Assembly: GCF_000381905.1 (NCBI RefSeq)
Contig: NZ_KB907292.1
Location: 1-34,180, forward strand
Reading direction: 5' to 3'
DNA length: 34,180 bases
Origin: Paenibacillus fonticola DSM 21315
GTDB taxonomy: Bacteria > Bacillota > Bacilli > Paenibacillales > Paenibacillaceae
Part shown: positions 22,812 through 33,700 of the stretch, piece after piece
Numbering within the stretch: position 1 is the first letter of the stretch
Layout: every line of letters starts with the position of its first letter
Made by a program: the position numbers and the translations under genes
The notes under the pieces: generated by a model
Told to the model about the DNA's origin: nothing
The model's input: only the letters and a program-made list of their open reading frames with translations
The model's database searches: none

Positions 22812-23047
22812 CCCGCAAAGCAGTCAGAAAATAAAAGCATTCTTCTATTTGAAGGTTCAGTGAATTTCTGCCAAGAGAGACTAAGGATGATCTGGTCTAT
22901 TGGCGAGGTTCACCCTATTTCATTTTGCAATAAAATTTAACTCGATCAGGATTATTTACACAATGATAATTATATTTCTCAACAGATTATGATATGGAGC
23001 ATCCCATGAGCAATTAATAAGAATATCGAAATAGGAAGTGAAAGTTA

Positions 23048-26000
23048 GTGACCTCCAATAAAAAGTATCCGTTAACGAATGCTCAGAAGCGAATTTGGTA
23101 TACAGAGAAATTGATGTCGAATACGGGAATATGCGCGCATCTATTTTCGTTGAAATTATTACATAAATCGACATCTATTGATTTCAATAAATTAATAGAT
23201 GCAATCGAACAATTAATAGAACGTAATCCTATTCTCCGTGCTGGGTTTATTGGCGATGATGCCCCCGAATTCTTTATTCGGGAGCATAGAAAACTCGATC
23301 TAGCAATAATCGATGGGGCGGTATCGGATGTTGGCCAATTCGTATTTCAAAAATCTAGAAATGTAATGACATTGCAAGATTTCGATATGGTCCAAATTCA
23401 GATTATTAAGATAAGTGAATGTGAATGTTTGATTCTATTTAGAATCCATCCCATCATTTGCGATAGGCATAGCGCGGAACTTATGGCGAAGGAAATTATG
23501 GATATTTATGGAGGATTGACTCTTGGAATCCCGCGGGCAGAAGCTAAGCCATCTTACTTTGAATATATCGAGAGCGAACTGGAGTATGAAAACTCTGACC
23601 GCTTTGCAGAAGATAGAGCATTTTGGATAAAGGAATTCGAATCTTTCTCCAGTGATAATACGGCGATTAAATATGGCCAGGGTTCGTCCAGTACTAAAGG
23701 GAATAGAAAATCATTTTATATACCTTCGGAACTTCAGGAAGGCATCTTGCATTTTTGCAATGAAAACAAGATCTCTGTGTTTACGTTGTTCTTTTCAGTA
23801 TTGTATTTATATTTATATAAAATCAACTCGAACGAAGATCAAGTGATCGGGACGTACTACGCAAATCGTATGAATGAGAATGAAAAAAATACGCTGGGGA
23901 TGTTTGTCAGCACCGTGCCGTTCCGGATGTTAGTCAACGGCAATCAAAACGTACTAGCCTTTATTCAGGCCATTTACGAGAAAAAATCGACGATTGCTGA
24001 GCATCAAAAGTATCCCTTTTATTTGCTTGTTCATGAATTGCGCCAAAACTACAATCATGCGAATGATCCATTGTTCCGCGCAGCGATGGAGTTCACAAGC
24101 GGTTATATTTTTGCGAACGACATATTTTCCTATGAATTGGATCATTTGTTTGGCGGCTACGAAGAAAACGAACTGTTAATCCGCGTACAGCATAGGAAGG
24201 CATCGAATCCTATCAGAATGGATTTTGATTATCGTACCGACCTGTTTCAAGAGGACGAGATTTCGCAGATGTTCGCTCACTTTGCGAATATGATTCAACA
24301 GGTAATCCAACGTCCCCTTCAATTGATCGACGAGCTCGATTTGTGCACGGCGTACGAAAAAGAGAGATTGCTAACCGAGTTTAACGAGACGAAGGCCGAC
24401 TATCCGATGGACAAAACGATTCAAGCCTTGTTTGAGGAACAGGTGGAGCGGACGCCGGAAGCAGCGGCGGTCGTTTTTGGGTCTGAGCGATTGACATATG
24501 AAGAACTGAATGCGAAGGCGAACCAGCTAGCGCGCGTGCTGGGAGGACAAGGTGTCGGGGCAGACCGGATCGTAGCAATCATGGCGGAGCGTTCGCTGGA
24601 GATGGCCGTGGGGATACTCGCGATCTTGAAGGCCGGCGGCGCTTATTTACCGATCGACCCGGCGTACCCGGAGGAGCGGATCGCCTACATGCTGGAAGAC
24701 GGTGGCGCTGATTTGCTGCTCGTATATGGAAATGCACAAGTACCGGAGGTTTATGCTGGAGAGGTGCTGGACCTGGCGGATGCGGTACTGTACACGGGAG
24801 ATGCGTCGAACCTACCTGCGGCAAGCGGCCCGAGCGATTTGGCGTACGTTATCTACACGTCGGGATCAACGGGACAGCCCAAAGGCGTTATGGTCGAGCA
24901 TGCAAGCATTTCCGCAACTTTGCAGTGGAGAAAAGTGGAATATGCGTTCGACAGTTCGGACTGTGTGCTTCAACTGTTTTCAATGGCTTTTGATGGCTTT
25001 ATTACAAGTTTCTTTACCCCTATCATCAGCGGCTCCGAAGTGTATTTGATGCAACCGGGTTCGCTAATCGATCTGGATGAAATTATTGGTTTGATAGAGC
25101 GAGAGAAAATCACGCATTTCATTTCGGTTCCCAGTCTATTTAACGAGATTCTAGATGGCAGCTTGCCTAATCAGATCCAGTCATTACGCGTCATTACATT
25201 GGCTGGCGAGGCATTTGATTCCTCGCCCCTTAAAAAGGCGTCTAGCAAGCACCCAACTCTTGAAATTGTAAATGAATATGGACCTACCGAAAATAGTGTT
25301 GCGACTACGTTTATGAGAGAAGCTAATAAACAGGAAAATATATTGGTGGGAAAACCTGTTCCTTCTTCGAAAGTGTATGTTCTAAATTCTCGAAACCAAC
25401 TGCAGCCGATCGGGGTGGCTGGAGAGCTCTGTATTGCGGGAAAGGCCTTGGCGCGGGGCTACTTGAACCGACCGGAGCTGACGGCGGAGAAGTTCGTGGA
25501 CAACCCGTTTACGCCCGGGGAGCGGTTGTACCGAACGGGGGATCTGGCCAGATGGCTGCCGGATGGGAACCTGGAGTACATGGGGCGGATTGACGAGCAG
25601 GTGAAGATCCGGGGGTACCGGATTGAAACGCGCGAAATCGTGCACCGTCTGCTTCAACATGCGGACGTGAAAGAAGCGGCCGTGATTGCTCGGAAAAATG
25701 AGGGCGGTGAAGCGTACCTGTGTGCGTATGTGGTGAGCGACGGGGCAGTTGATGCATCCGTACTTCACGCATTTTTGAAACGCAGCCTGCCGGAGTACAT
25801 GGTGCCCTCTTATGTCGTGAAAGTGGAGCGGATTCCGTTGACGGCTAACGGCAAGATGGACCGGAAGGCGCTGCCGGAGCCGCAAGGGCTGGTGCAGGAG
25901 GGAAGCAGGTACGTGGCGCCGAGCAGCGAGGCAGAAGCGAAGCTGGCGGAGATTTGGCAGGAACTTCTTGGGATATCGCACCCGGTGGGTATCCGGGACA

Positions 26001-29000
26001 ACTTCTTCGAACTGGGCGGGCATTCGCTGAAAACGGCGCAGCTCGTATTGCGCATCCAAAAACAATTTAACGCGAACGTGCCGCTTAGTGAAATGTTCGC
26101 GGGTCCGACGGTGGAGGAGCTTGCCGGCTATTTGGAGTCGGCTGCGGCTAAGGAGCGCTACGAGCCGATCGGCAAGGCGGAGCCGCGCGAATGGTATCCG
26201 GCATCGCCCGCGCAGCAGCGAATGTACCTGGTGAGCCAATTGGATCCGGGCGGTATTAGCTACAACGTGCCGCATGCGCTGGAGATTACAGGAGAGCTTG
26301 ATGTACAGCGCGTGCGGGAAAGTTTGAATCTGCTAGCAGCGAGGCACGAATCGTTTCGCACGTCATTTGTAATGCGTGAAGATGAGCTGATGCAGCGCAT
26401 CGCCGGGGTGGTGGAAGTGCCGCTAGAAGTGACGGAGCCCGCAGAGTCGGAATTAGAGCTGCAGGTGCAAGCATTTTTGCGCCCGTTCGATCTAGGCATA
26501 GCACCGCTCTTGCGTGCGGGGCTGGTCCGCATAGGAGAGGGGCGGCACGTGCTGCTTCTGGATATGCACCACATCGTCGCGGATGGCATGTCGGTAGATG
26601 TATTCGTTGACGAATTTTCGCGTTTGTACGCGGGGGAGAACTTGCCGCCGCTTGAGATTCACTATAAGGATTACGCGGTATGGCTGTGGGAGAAAATGCG
26701 GGGTGAGGCATACGAAGCCCAGGAGCAATACTGGCTCAAGATATTCGAAGAAGAGTCGCCGGTGCTGCAATTGCCAACAGATTACGCGCGTCCGGCGGTA
26801 CGCCAGTTTGAGGGAGACCGCACCGGACAAGTATGGGGCAAGCGGGAGACGATGCGGCTGAAGCAGCTGTGCGCGAAGCAAGGCGTAACGCTGTACATGG
26901 CGCTGCTCGCGGCTTACGGGGTGCTGCTGTCGCGCTATGCCGGAGCGGAGGATGTGGTTGTCGGTTCCCCCGTAGCTGGCAGAAGGCACTCGGACGTGGA
27001 CCGGATGATCGGGATGTTCGTGAACACGTTGCCGATGCGCAGCCGCCCAGCGAGTGGCAAACGGTTTGACATCTATTTGGCGGAAGTAAAAGCCGTGGTG
27101 CTGGGGGCGATGGAGAACCAGGACTATCCGTTCGAGGAGCTGGTGGAGAAACTAGACGTGCGGCGGGAGACGAGCCGCAACCCGCTGTTCGACACGATGC
27201 TGGTGCTGCAGAACATGCAGATGAGCGAGTGGAAGCTGGAAGGGCTGGAGGTCCGGCCGTATCCGCAGAAATTCCGGGTGGCGAAGTTTGACCTGACGGT
27301 ATTTGCTACGGAAGTGGAAGGGCAGCTGCATTTCGAATGGGAATACAGCACGGCGCTGTTCAAGAAGGAAACGGTCGAGCGGATGGCAAGGCATCTGGCG
27401 GTGATCGTGGAGCAAGTAATAGAATGTCCGGACATACGGCTGGACGAGATCGAGCTGGTGCGGGAAGAAGAGAAGCAGCAGTTGCTCATCGCGTTTAACG
27501 ATACAAAGGTAGAGTATCCGATGGACAAGACGATCCACGCGCTGTTCGAGGAGCAGGCGGAGCGAACGCCGGAGGCTGTGGCGGTTGTATTTAATTCTGA
27601 ACAGTTGACGTACCGGGAACTTAACGCGAAGGCGAACCGGCTTGCCGCTAAGCTTCGTGCATATGACGTTCGACCGGACAATATCGTGCCGATTGCCGCA
27701 GAGCGTTCGCCGGCCATGATCGTCGGTATCTTGGCCATTTTGAAGGCAGGCGGCGCATATTTACCGATCACTCCCGATTTACCTAATGAACGAGTCCGGT
27801 ACATGCTGGAGGACTGCGGCGCGCGATGGCTGCTCACGGACGGTCCGCTTTTGGAAGGGGTTCCGTTTACGGGGGCCCGTCTCCGATTGGATGATGAAAC
27901 GTTATACGAGGAAGAGGATGACGGTAATTTACCAGCCGCCGCTTCCTCCGAAACTTTGGCCTACGTGATCTACACGTCCGGCTCGACTGGCAACCCGAAA
28001 GGAGTCATGATCGAGCACCGCTCGGTCGTTAATCGGATCGCATGGATGCAGCGGGCTTATCCGCTTGGCGCGGAGGACGTCATTCTGCACAAAACGACGT
28101 TTACGTTCGACGTGTCGGTGTGGGAGCTGTTCTGGTGGGCGTATGCAGGTGCGTCGGCGTATTTTCTCGCGCCGGGAGCCGAGAAGGAATCGGATGCGAT
28201 CGTACGGGCGATCGAGCGTCACGAAGTGACGACGCTGCATTTTGTGCCATCGATGCTGCACCTGTTCCTTGCTTACCTGGAAAAGCAGCCCGATCGGATT
28301 GTCGCGCTTCGAAGCTTAAGGTTCGTTTTTACCAGCGGTGAAGAACTTCTCCCGGATCAGGCATCGCGCTTTAACGCTTTACTGAATGAGAAGGTTGCTA
28401 CCAAACTGATCAATTTGTACGGCCCGACCGAAGCGACGGTGGACGTGTCGGTTTTCGACTGCTCGAACGGCGAAACGCTTCGAACGGTACCGATCGGCAA
28501 ACCGATCGATAATACGCGGCTGTATATTCTCGATGCGAGCGGCAGGCTGCTGCCGCCCGGCATTCCGGGCGAACTGACGATCGGAGGCGTCGGCGTGGCC
28601 CGCGGTTATTTGAACTGTCCGGAGCTGACGGCGGAGAAATTCGTGGATAACCCGTTCACGCCTGGGGAACAGATGTACCGTACGGGGGACCTGGCCAGAT
28701 GGCTGCCGGACGGCAACCTGGAGTACATGGGACGGTTCGACGAGCAGGTGAAAATCCGGGGGTACCGGATCGAGATGGGCGAAATCGTGCACCGATTGCT
28801 GCAGCACAAAGACGTGAAAGAAGCGGTCGTGATCGCCCGGAAAGACGAGGGCGGCGAAGCGTATTTGTGCGCATACGTGGTGAGCAGCGGTGCAATCCGC
28901 GCATCCGGGCTGCGCGCGCATTTGAAGCGCAGCCTACCGGACTACATGGTGCCGGCATACTTGGTGGAAGTGGAGCGAATCCCTCTGATGGCCAATGGCA

Positions 29001-30709
29001 AGGTGGACCGGAAGGCGCTGCCGGAGCCGCAAGGGCTGATTCAGATGGGAAGCGAGTACGTGGCACCCCACAGCGAGGTTGAAGCGAAGCTGGCGGAGAT
29101 ATGGCAGGACGTACTTCGCATCTCACAGCCTGTCAGCATCCGGGACAACTTCTTCGAACTGGGCGGCGATTCGATCAAAGCGATCCAGGTCGCATCCAGG
29201 CTAGGCTCGGGAGGGATGAAGCTGGCGGTACAGGATATAATGATGCATCCGACGATCGAGGAAGCCAGTCAATATATCCAAACGCTGGTGGAAACCGCAG
29301 AACAAGGTCCAGTGGAAGGAGAAACCCCGCTTAGCCCGATCCAGCGGTGGTTCTTCGAAAGACGCATCTCGCAAAGTCATCACTGGAATCAGGCGATGAT
29401 GCTGTACCGTGCGGACGGGTTCCGGGAAGTGGCGGTAGAGGAAACCATCGCGGTGCTGGCGGAACACCATGACGCGCTGCGGATGGTTTACCGCCAGGAA
29501 GATGGGAACATCGTACAAATATGCCGGGGAAGTGGAGGCGAAGCGTTTCGCCTTCATGTGTTCGACGTTTCGATGGAGGAGGACGTAAGCGCCGCAGTCG
29601 AGCAGAAGGCAATGCTCGTCCAGCAGGCTATGGACCTGCAGAACGGGCCGCTGATTCAGTTGGGTTTGTTCCGGACGGGGGCAGGGGACCATCTGTTAGT
29701 TGCGATCCACCACCTCGTCGTGGACGGGGTGTCCTGGCAAATCCTGCTGGATGATTTCGCGGCCGGGTACGAGCAGCGGTTGCGCGGCGAGGTTATCGCG
29801 CTTCCGGCGAAGACGCATTCGTACCGGGCATGGTCAGAGCGGTTGAGAAACTATGCCCAAAGCCGGGAACTGCTCTGGGAAGCGGATTATTGGCGGCAGG
29901 AAGAAAGCGTCAAGTTCCAGCCGTTGCCTAAAGACGGGGAAGGCGCGAGAATTCGCACAGTGGAAAGCAGCGCAAGCTGGTCAATTAGCTTAAGCGAGGC
30001 GGAAACGAACAACCTGCTGACGGGGATTCACCACGCGTATAAGACAGAAATCAACGATGTGCTGCTAGCAGCACTCGGCTTAGCCATGCAGGAATGGACG
30101 GGGCATGAAACGCTGGCCATCCACTTGGAAGGGCACGGACGGGAAGAGGTGTTAGACAGCGTAGACGTGACGAGGACGGTAGGTTGGTTTACGAGCATTT
30201 ACCCCGTCACCTTCGAGCTGAAAAAGACGGAAGGGATAGCCTATTGGATCAAATCGTTCAAGGAAAAACTGAGGCGGATTCCGAACAAAGGCGTTGGATA
30301 TGGAGTGCTGAAGTATTTGGCGCCAGCGGAGAAGAGCGGGCTTGGAAGCGGAGCCCAGCCGGAAATCAGTTTCAACTACATGGGGCATTTGAACAGAAAA
30401 ATAGCTACAGACAACATGTCGATATCCGAGCTTTATGCAGGAACAGCAGTGAGTCCGCAATCGGAAAGGGTTTATGTGCTGGACATCACGGGAATCGTTG
30501 TCGACGGGAAGTTGACGTTGCGAGTGGATTTCGACAAGCATGAGTACCGCACGACCACGATGAAAGCCTTCATGGAGAATTATAAGAAGCAACTGCTGTT
30601 AGTCGTCGAGCACTGCATGCAGCAAACTGAGTCCGAGCTAACCCCAAGCGATTTGGGGTACGCCAAGATCTCATTAGAAGATTTCAACGAACTATTTAGC
30701 AACCTATAA
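23048..30709 (+). CDS. Nonribosomal peptide synthetase, two modules: C*-A(Tyr)-T-C-A(Ser)-T-E
   Basis: A 2553-residue NRPS. Domains: starter-type C (about 1-440) with HPIICDR at 134-140 where HHxxxDG is expected; A1 (about 454-940, YTSGSTGQPKG near 602); T1 (Ser993 in LGGHSL); LCL-type C (HHIVADG, His1174-1175); A2 (about 1510-1990, Tyr1642 begins YTSGSTG); T2 (Ser2042 in LGGDSI); E domain (HHLVVDG, His2221-2222, then VGWFTSIYPV). A1 pocket residues read DGTITAEVAK, a published tyrosine code; A2 reads DVWHFSLVDK, the serine code of EntF. So it would make Tyr then D-Ser. The C-terminus (TPSDLGYAKISLEDFNELF) looks like a donor docking helix for the next enzyme. Start is GTG 23048 behind aggaagtg. 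The starter C domain and A1 core are AT-rich, the rest GC-rich. Confidence 0.93.
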   Translation: MTSNKKYPLTNAQKRIWYTEKLMSNTGICAHLFSLKLLHKSTSIDFNKLIDAIEQLIERNPILRAGFIGDDAPEFFIREHRKLDLAIIDGAVSDVGQFVFQKSRNVMTLQDFDMVQIQIIKISECECLILFRIHPIICDRHSAELMAKEIMDIYGGLTLGIPRAEAKPSYFEYIESELEYENSDRFAEDRAFWIKEFESFSSDNTAIKYGQGSSSTKGNRKSFYIPSELQEGILHFCNENKISVFTLFFSVLYLYLYKINSNEDQVIGTYYANRMNENEKNTLGMFVSTVPFRMLVNGNQNVLAFIQAIYEKKSTIAEHQKYPFYLLVHELRQNYNHANDPLFRAAMEFTSGYIFANDIFSYELDHLFGGYEENELLIRVQHRKASNPIRMDFDYRTDLFQEDEISQMFAHFANMIQQVIQRPLQLIDELDLCTAYEKERLLTEFNETKADYPMDKTIQALFEEQVERTPEAAAVVFGSERLTYEELNAKANQLARVLGGQGVGADRIVAIMAERSLEMAVGILAILKAGGAYLPIDPAYPEERIAYMLEDGGADLLLVYGNAQVPEVYAGEVLDLADAVLYTGDASNLPAASGPSDLAYVIYTSGSTGQPKGVMVEHASISATLQWRKVEYAFDSSDCVLQLFSMAFDGFITSFFTPIISGSEVYLMQPGSLIDLDEIIGLIEREKITHFISVPSLFNEILDGSLPNQIQSLRVITLAGEAFDSSPLKKASSKHPTLEIVNEYGPTENSVATTFMREANKQENILVGKPVPSSKVYVLNSRNQLQPIGVAGELCIAGKALARGYLNRPELTAEKFVDNPFTPGERLYRTGDLARWLPDGNLEYMGRIDEQVKIRGYRIETREIVHRLLQHADVKEAAVIARKNEGGEAYLCAYVVSDGAVDASVLHAFLKRSLPEYMVPSYVVKVERIPLTANGKMDRKALPEPQGLVQEGSRYVAPSSEAEAKLAEIWQELLGISHPVGIRDNFFELGGHSLKTAQLVLRIQKQFNANVPLSEMFAGPTVEELAGYLESAAAKERYEPIGKAEPREWYPASPAQQRMYLVSQLDPGGISYNVPHALEITGELDVQRVRESLNLLAARHESFRTSFVMREDELMQRIAGVVEVPLEVTEPAESELELQVQAFLRPFDLGIAPLLRAGLVRIGEGRHVLLLDMHHIVADGMSVDVFVDEFSRLYAGENLPPLEIHYKDYAVWLWEKMRGEAYEAQEQYWLKIFEEESPVLQLPTDYARPAVRQFEGDRTGQVWGKRETMRLKQLCAKQGVTLYMALLAAYGVLLSRYAGAEDVVVGSPVAGRRHSDVDRMIGMFVNTLPMRSRPASGKRFDIYLAEVKAVVLGAMENQDYPFEELVEKLDVRRETSRNPLFDTMLVLQNMQMSEWKLEGLEVRPYPQKFRVAKFDLTVFATEVEGQLHFEWEYSTALFKKETVERMARHLAVIVEQVIECPDIRLDEIELVREEEKQQLLIAFNDTKVEYPMDKTIHALFEEQAERTPEAVAVVFNSEQLTYRELNAKANRLAAKLRAYDVRPDNIVPIAAERSPAMIVGILAILKAGGAYLPITPDLPNERVRYMLEDCGARWLLTDGPLLEGVPFTGARLRLDDETLYEEEDDGNLPAAASSETLAYVIYTSGSTGNPKGVMIEHRSVVNRIAWMQRAYPLGAEDVILHKTTFTFDVSVWELFWWAYAGASAYFLAPGAEKESDAIVRAIERHEVTTLHFVPSMLHLFLAYLEKQPDRIVALRSLRFVFTSGEELLPDQASRFNALLNEKVATKLINLYGPTEATVDVSVFDCSNGETLRTVPIGKPIDNTRLYILDASGRLLPPGIPGELTIGGVGVARGYLNCPELTAEKFVDNPFTPGEQMYRTGDLARWLPDGNLEYMGRFDEQVKIRGYRIEMGEIVHRLLQHKDVKEAVVIARKDEGGEAYLCAYVVSSGAIRASGLRAHLKRSLPDYMVPAYLVEVERIPLMANGKVDRKALPEPQGLIQMGSEYVAPHSEVEAKLAEIWQDVLRISQPVSIRDNFFELGGDSIKAIQVASRLGSGGMKLAVQDIMMHPTIEEASQYIQTLVETAEQGPVEGETPLSPIQRWFFERRISQSHHWNQAMMLYRADGFREVAVEETIAVLAEHHDALRMVYRQEDGNIVQICRGSGGEAFRLHVFDVSMEEDVSAAVEQKAMLVQQAMDLQNGPLIQLGLFRTGAGDHLLVAIHHLVVDGVSWQILLDDFAAGYEQRLRGEVIALPAKTHSYRAWSERLRNYAQSRELLWEADYWRQEESVKFQPLPKDGEGARIRTVESSASWSISLSEAETNNLLTGIHHAYKTEINDVLLAALGLAMQEWTGHETLAIHLEGHGREEVLDSVDVTRTVGWFTSIYPVTFELKKTEGIAYWIKSFKEKLRRIPNKGVGYGVLKYLAPAEKSGLGSGAQPEISFNYMGHLNRKIATDNMSISELYAGTAVSPQSERVYVLDITGIVVDGKLTLRVDFDKHEYRTTTMKAFMENYKKQLLLVVEHCMQQTESELTPSDLGYAKISLEDFNELFSNL
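23447..23467 (+). other. Degenerate active-site motif of the starter C domain
   Basis: The codons give HPIICDR in place of HHxxxDG. The catalytic second His is Pro and the Gly is Arg; Asp is kept. The rest of the domain is intact (LTNAQKRIWYTEKL at 10-23, MFVSTVPFR later), so this looks like loss of catalysis rather than a reading error. Confidence 0.8.
24905..25400 (+). other. AT-rich substrate-pocket core of adenylation domain 1
   Basis: This stretch, from after core A3 to just past A5, is much richer in A/T than the sequence on both sides and carries the tyrosine-code residues. From about 25400 onward (ctgcagccgatcggggt) the sequence closely matches A3 (33129 on) and then A2. This is the pattern of an A-subdomain exchange. 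Confidence 0.6.
25470..25625 (+). repeat. Near-identical A-domain segment, copy 1 (of 3)
   Basis: It covers the A6-A8 region of A1. The same sequence with scattered changes recurs at about 28622-28777 (A2) and 33204-33359 (A3). Shared exact pieces include gagctgacggcggagaa and ggccagatggctgccgga. Confidence 0.8.
28622..28777 (+). repeat. Near-identical A-domain segment, copy 2
   Basis: A6-A8 region of A2; see copy 1 at 25470. The similarity to copy 1 continues through A10 and the A-T linker (ggaaggcgctgccggagccg present in both). Confidence 0.8.
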
Positions 30710-30731
30710 GCATGAAGGAAGGGAATGTTCG

Positions 30732-33700
30732 ATGAGTTTAAAAGATAAAGTGGCCAAGCTATACCCATTGACTCCAATGCAAGAGGGGATATTGTTTTAT
30801 TCTCTTTTGGAAGAGCGCTCTGAAGCTTATTTTTGTCAATTCAACATATCGCTTCACGGCTTGCTAGACTTGGGAATCTTGGAGCAAAGCTTGACAGTGC
30901 TCATGGAAAGGCACGAAATGCTTCGGACGTTGATTTCGCATAAAAAGTTAAGTCAGCCCCTGCAAGTTGTTTTAAAAGAAAGGACTCCTTCCTTTCTCTT
31001 TGAGGATCTTACGGGTATCGAGGAATCCCGTAAGCAAGAGCGCGTGGAAGCGTTCAAGCAAGCGGATCGAGCTCGAGGCTTTGATTTAACGAATGACGTA
31101 CTTCTTCGGATCGCAGTTTTAAAGACCGGCGAGGAACAATATGAAATGATTTGGAGTTCGCATCACATCATTCTTGATGGATGGAGCTCTAGTATCTTGC
31201 GTAATGAATTATTTACCATTTATGAGCAACTTCGAAACAATCGCCCCCTTCATTTACCCGCGGCGTACTCCTATGCGAATTATATGGGCTGGCTGGAACG
31301 GCAGGATAAGGAAGAGGCTTTGCGATACTGGACCCATTACTTGGAAGGGTATGAACAAAGGGCGGAAATTCCGAAGAGCAATCTTTATTACGAACAAAAA
31401 AATGGATATATGTTGAAGGAAAACACATACGCCATCGGAGAGGTGCACACGGAACAACTCAAAGCACTTTGCAAGCGCAACAAACTCACATTAAACAGTT
31501 TCATGCAAATGATATGGGGAGCAGTGCTTCATCAGTATAGCGGTTGTGTAGATGTCGTACACGGCATGGTTGTTTCCGGGCGTCCATCTGAAGTCCAAGG
31601 CATAGAGAACATGGTGGGGATGTTCATTAGTACGTTACCCGTACGGATTTCCTTTGCCAGTCAAGAATCACTTCTCAGCATAGCACAGCAAGTACAGGCG
31701 GATTTGCTGAATTCGGAAAAATATAACTACTTATCTTTAGCGGATGTTCAAGCGAAGAGCGCGCTCAAAGCGAACTTATTCGATCATATCTGTGTATTTG
31801 AAAACTATCCTGTTGACACGAACCTGAGCAATGACGTGCAGTCAGAAGAGAAAAAAATTACAATTACCGCTATTAAAGCAATTGAGCAAACCAACTACGG
31901 ATTGAATGTCACCATGTTTATGCGGGGGAACCAGCTTGTCGTTAAATTAAGTTACAATGCTGAAATGTATTTTGAAGAGAGCATGAAGCGATTATTGCGA
32001 CACCTGGCGGCAATCGTGGAGCAAGTTGTGGAACGCCCTGACATAAGAATGGACGAAATCGAATTGGTGCGGGAAGAAGAGAAGCAGCAGCTCGCCGCGT
32101 TTACCGATACGAAGGTTGAGTATCCGAAGGACAAGACGATCCATGCACTGTTCGAGGAGCAGGCGGAACGAACGCCGGAAGCGGAGGCGGTCGTATTTAA
32201 GTCTGAGCGGTTGACGTACGGGGAACTGAACGCGAAAGCGAACCAGCTGGCGCGCACACTGAGGGCGCATGACGTAGGACCGGATAAGATCGTGGGAATT
32301 ATGGCGGAGCGTTCACTTGAGATGGTCGTCGGAATCCTTGCGATTTTGAAAGCCGGCGGTGCGTACTTGCCGATTGACCCGTCGTACCCGGCGGAACGAA
32401 TCACGTATATGTTAACCGACAGTGGTACCGATGTTTTTCTGACTTTCGGCTGCGAAACCGTACCGGCCGAGTATATCGGCGCAGTACTCGATCTTGCAGA
32501 TTCCCGAATATACGATGCGAATACATCCAGCCTTCCGCCGTTGTCGACATCTAGCCATGCGCTTTATGTCATCTACACTTCTGGCACGACGGGAACCCCG
32601 AAAGGGGTTGTTATGGAGCACCGAAGCATCGTTAATTTGCTGGATTCTCAAAAGAGACAAACTGCGCTTGAGTTTACTCGTACGCTGCAGTTCGCCGCTT
32701 ACAGCTTTGACGTTTGCGCGCAGGAACTGTTTTCCGTTCTTCTGTCCGGCGGCACGCTGTTCGTCGCGGATGAAGAAACGAAACGCAATCCGCAACAATT
32801 GATCGAGTACATTCGCACCCATAAGATCGGCACCGTCTTTTTACCGACCGCTTATTTGAAGCACGTCATTTCCGACCGGAGTCTGTGCCAGCATTTGCTG
32901 GAAACGATAGAACATCTCGTTGTCGCCGGAGAGCAGCTCGTTTTGAACGATGATTTCGTACAGACAGTACGCCACATGAATGTGCTCGTACATAACCATT
33001 ACGGCCCGACGGAAAGCCATGTCGTATCGACCTACACGATTGGTGCGAATAACGGCTATTCGCTTTTACCGCCAATCGGATCGCCTATCACGAATACAGC
33101 TTTGTACATTGTGAACCGCTATAATCGGCTGCAGCCGATCGGGGTGCCGGGCGAGTTGTGCATCGCGGGGGACAGTTTGGCACGCGGCTACTTGAACCGT
33201 CCGGAGCTGACGGCGGAGAAATTCGTGGACAATCCGTTTGTACCTGGCGAACGGATGTACCGTACCGGGGATTTGGCCAGATGGCTGCCGGACGGCACCA
33301 TCGAATATGTGGGCCGGATCGACCATCAGGTAAAAATTCGGGGTTACCGGATCGAGCTTGGCGAAATCGAGAAGCAACTGCAAAAGCATGAGACGGTCAG
33401 GGAAACGGTCGTTTTAGCCCTAGTCGACGAGCAGGGTCAAAACGCTCTATGCGCATATGTGGTAGCGGATGTTGAACTTACGGTAGCGGAGCTTCGGGCG
33501 CACGTCGGCAAGGCGCTGCCGGATTACATGATCCCGGCCTACTTCATGCAGATTGAGCGGATGCCGCTGACCTCTAACGGGAAAGTGGATCGCAAGACGT
33601 TGCCGAAGCCGGATGGAAGCATGTCTACGGGCGCTGTCTATGAAGCGCCGACAAACATAGTGGAAGAGAAGCTGGCAGCAATTTTTCAGGACGTGCTTGG

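Larger units (their letters stand above)
22051..23047. other. Intergenic region and probable leader of the NRPS operon
   Basis: No gene is visible. It contains the bidirectional terminator (22266-22305), a small coding-like stretch at 22145-22205 (MPKDTAILYAAEDKG) without a ribosome site, a tandem 9-base repeat attattaat near 22592-22614, a 10-base inverted repeat with a 42-base spacer (22643-22704), and a cre-like palindrome (22798-22811). A promoter candidate is TTGATA at about 22585, 17 bases, tattaa. The ribosome site of the NRPS is aggaag just before GTG 23048. Confidence 0.5.

Noticed and set aside
25382..26275. Long minus-strand ORF (297 codons) inside the NRPS gene, plus many others on that strand from 24381 to 33866
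   Set aside because: Shadows of GC-rich NRPS coding sequence; composition dominated by Arg/His/Pro, no ribosome sites, and fully opposite conserved domains.
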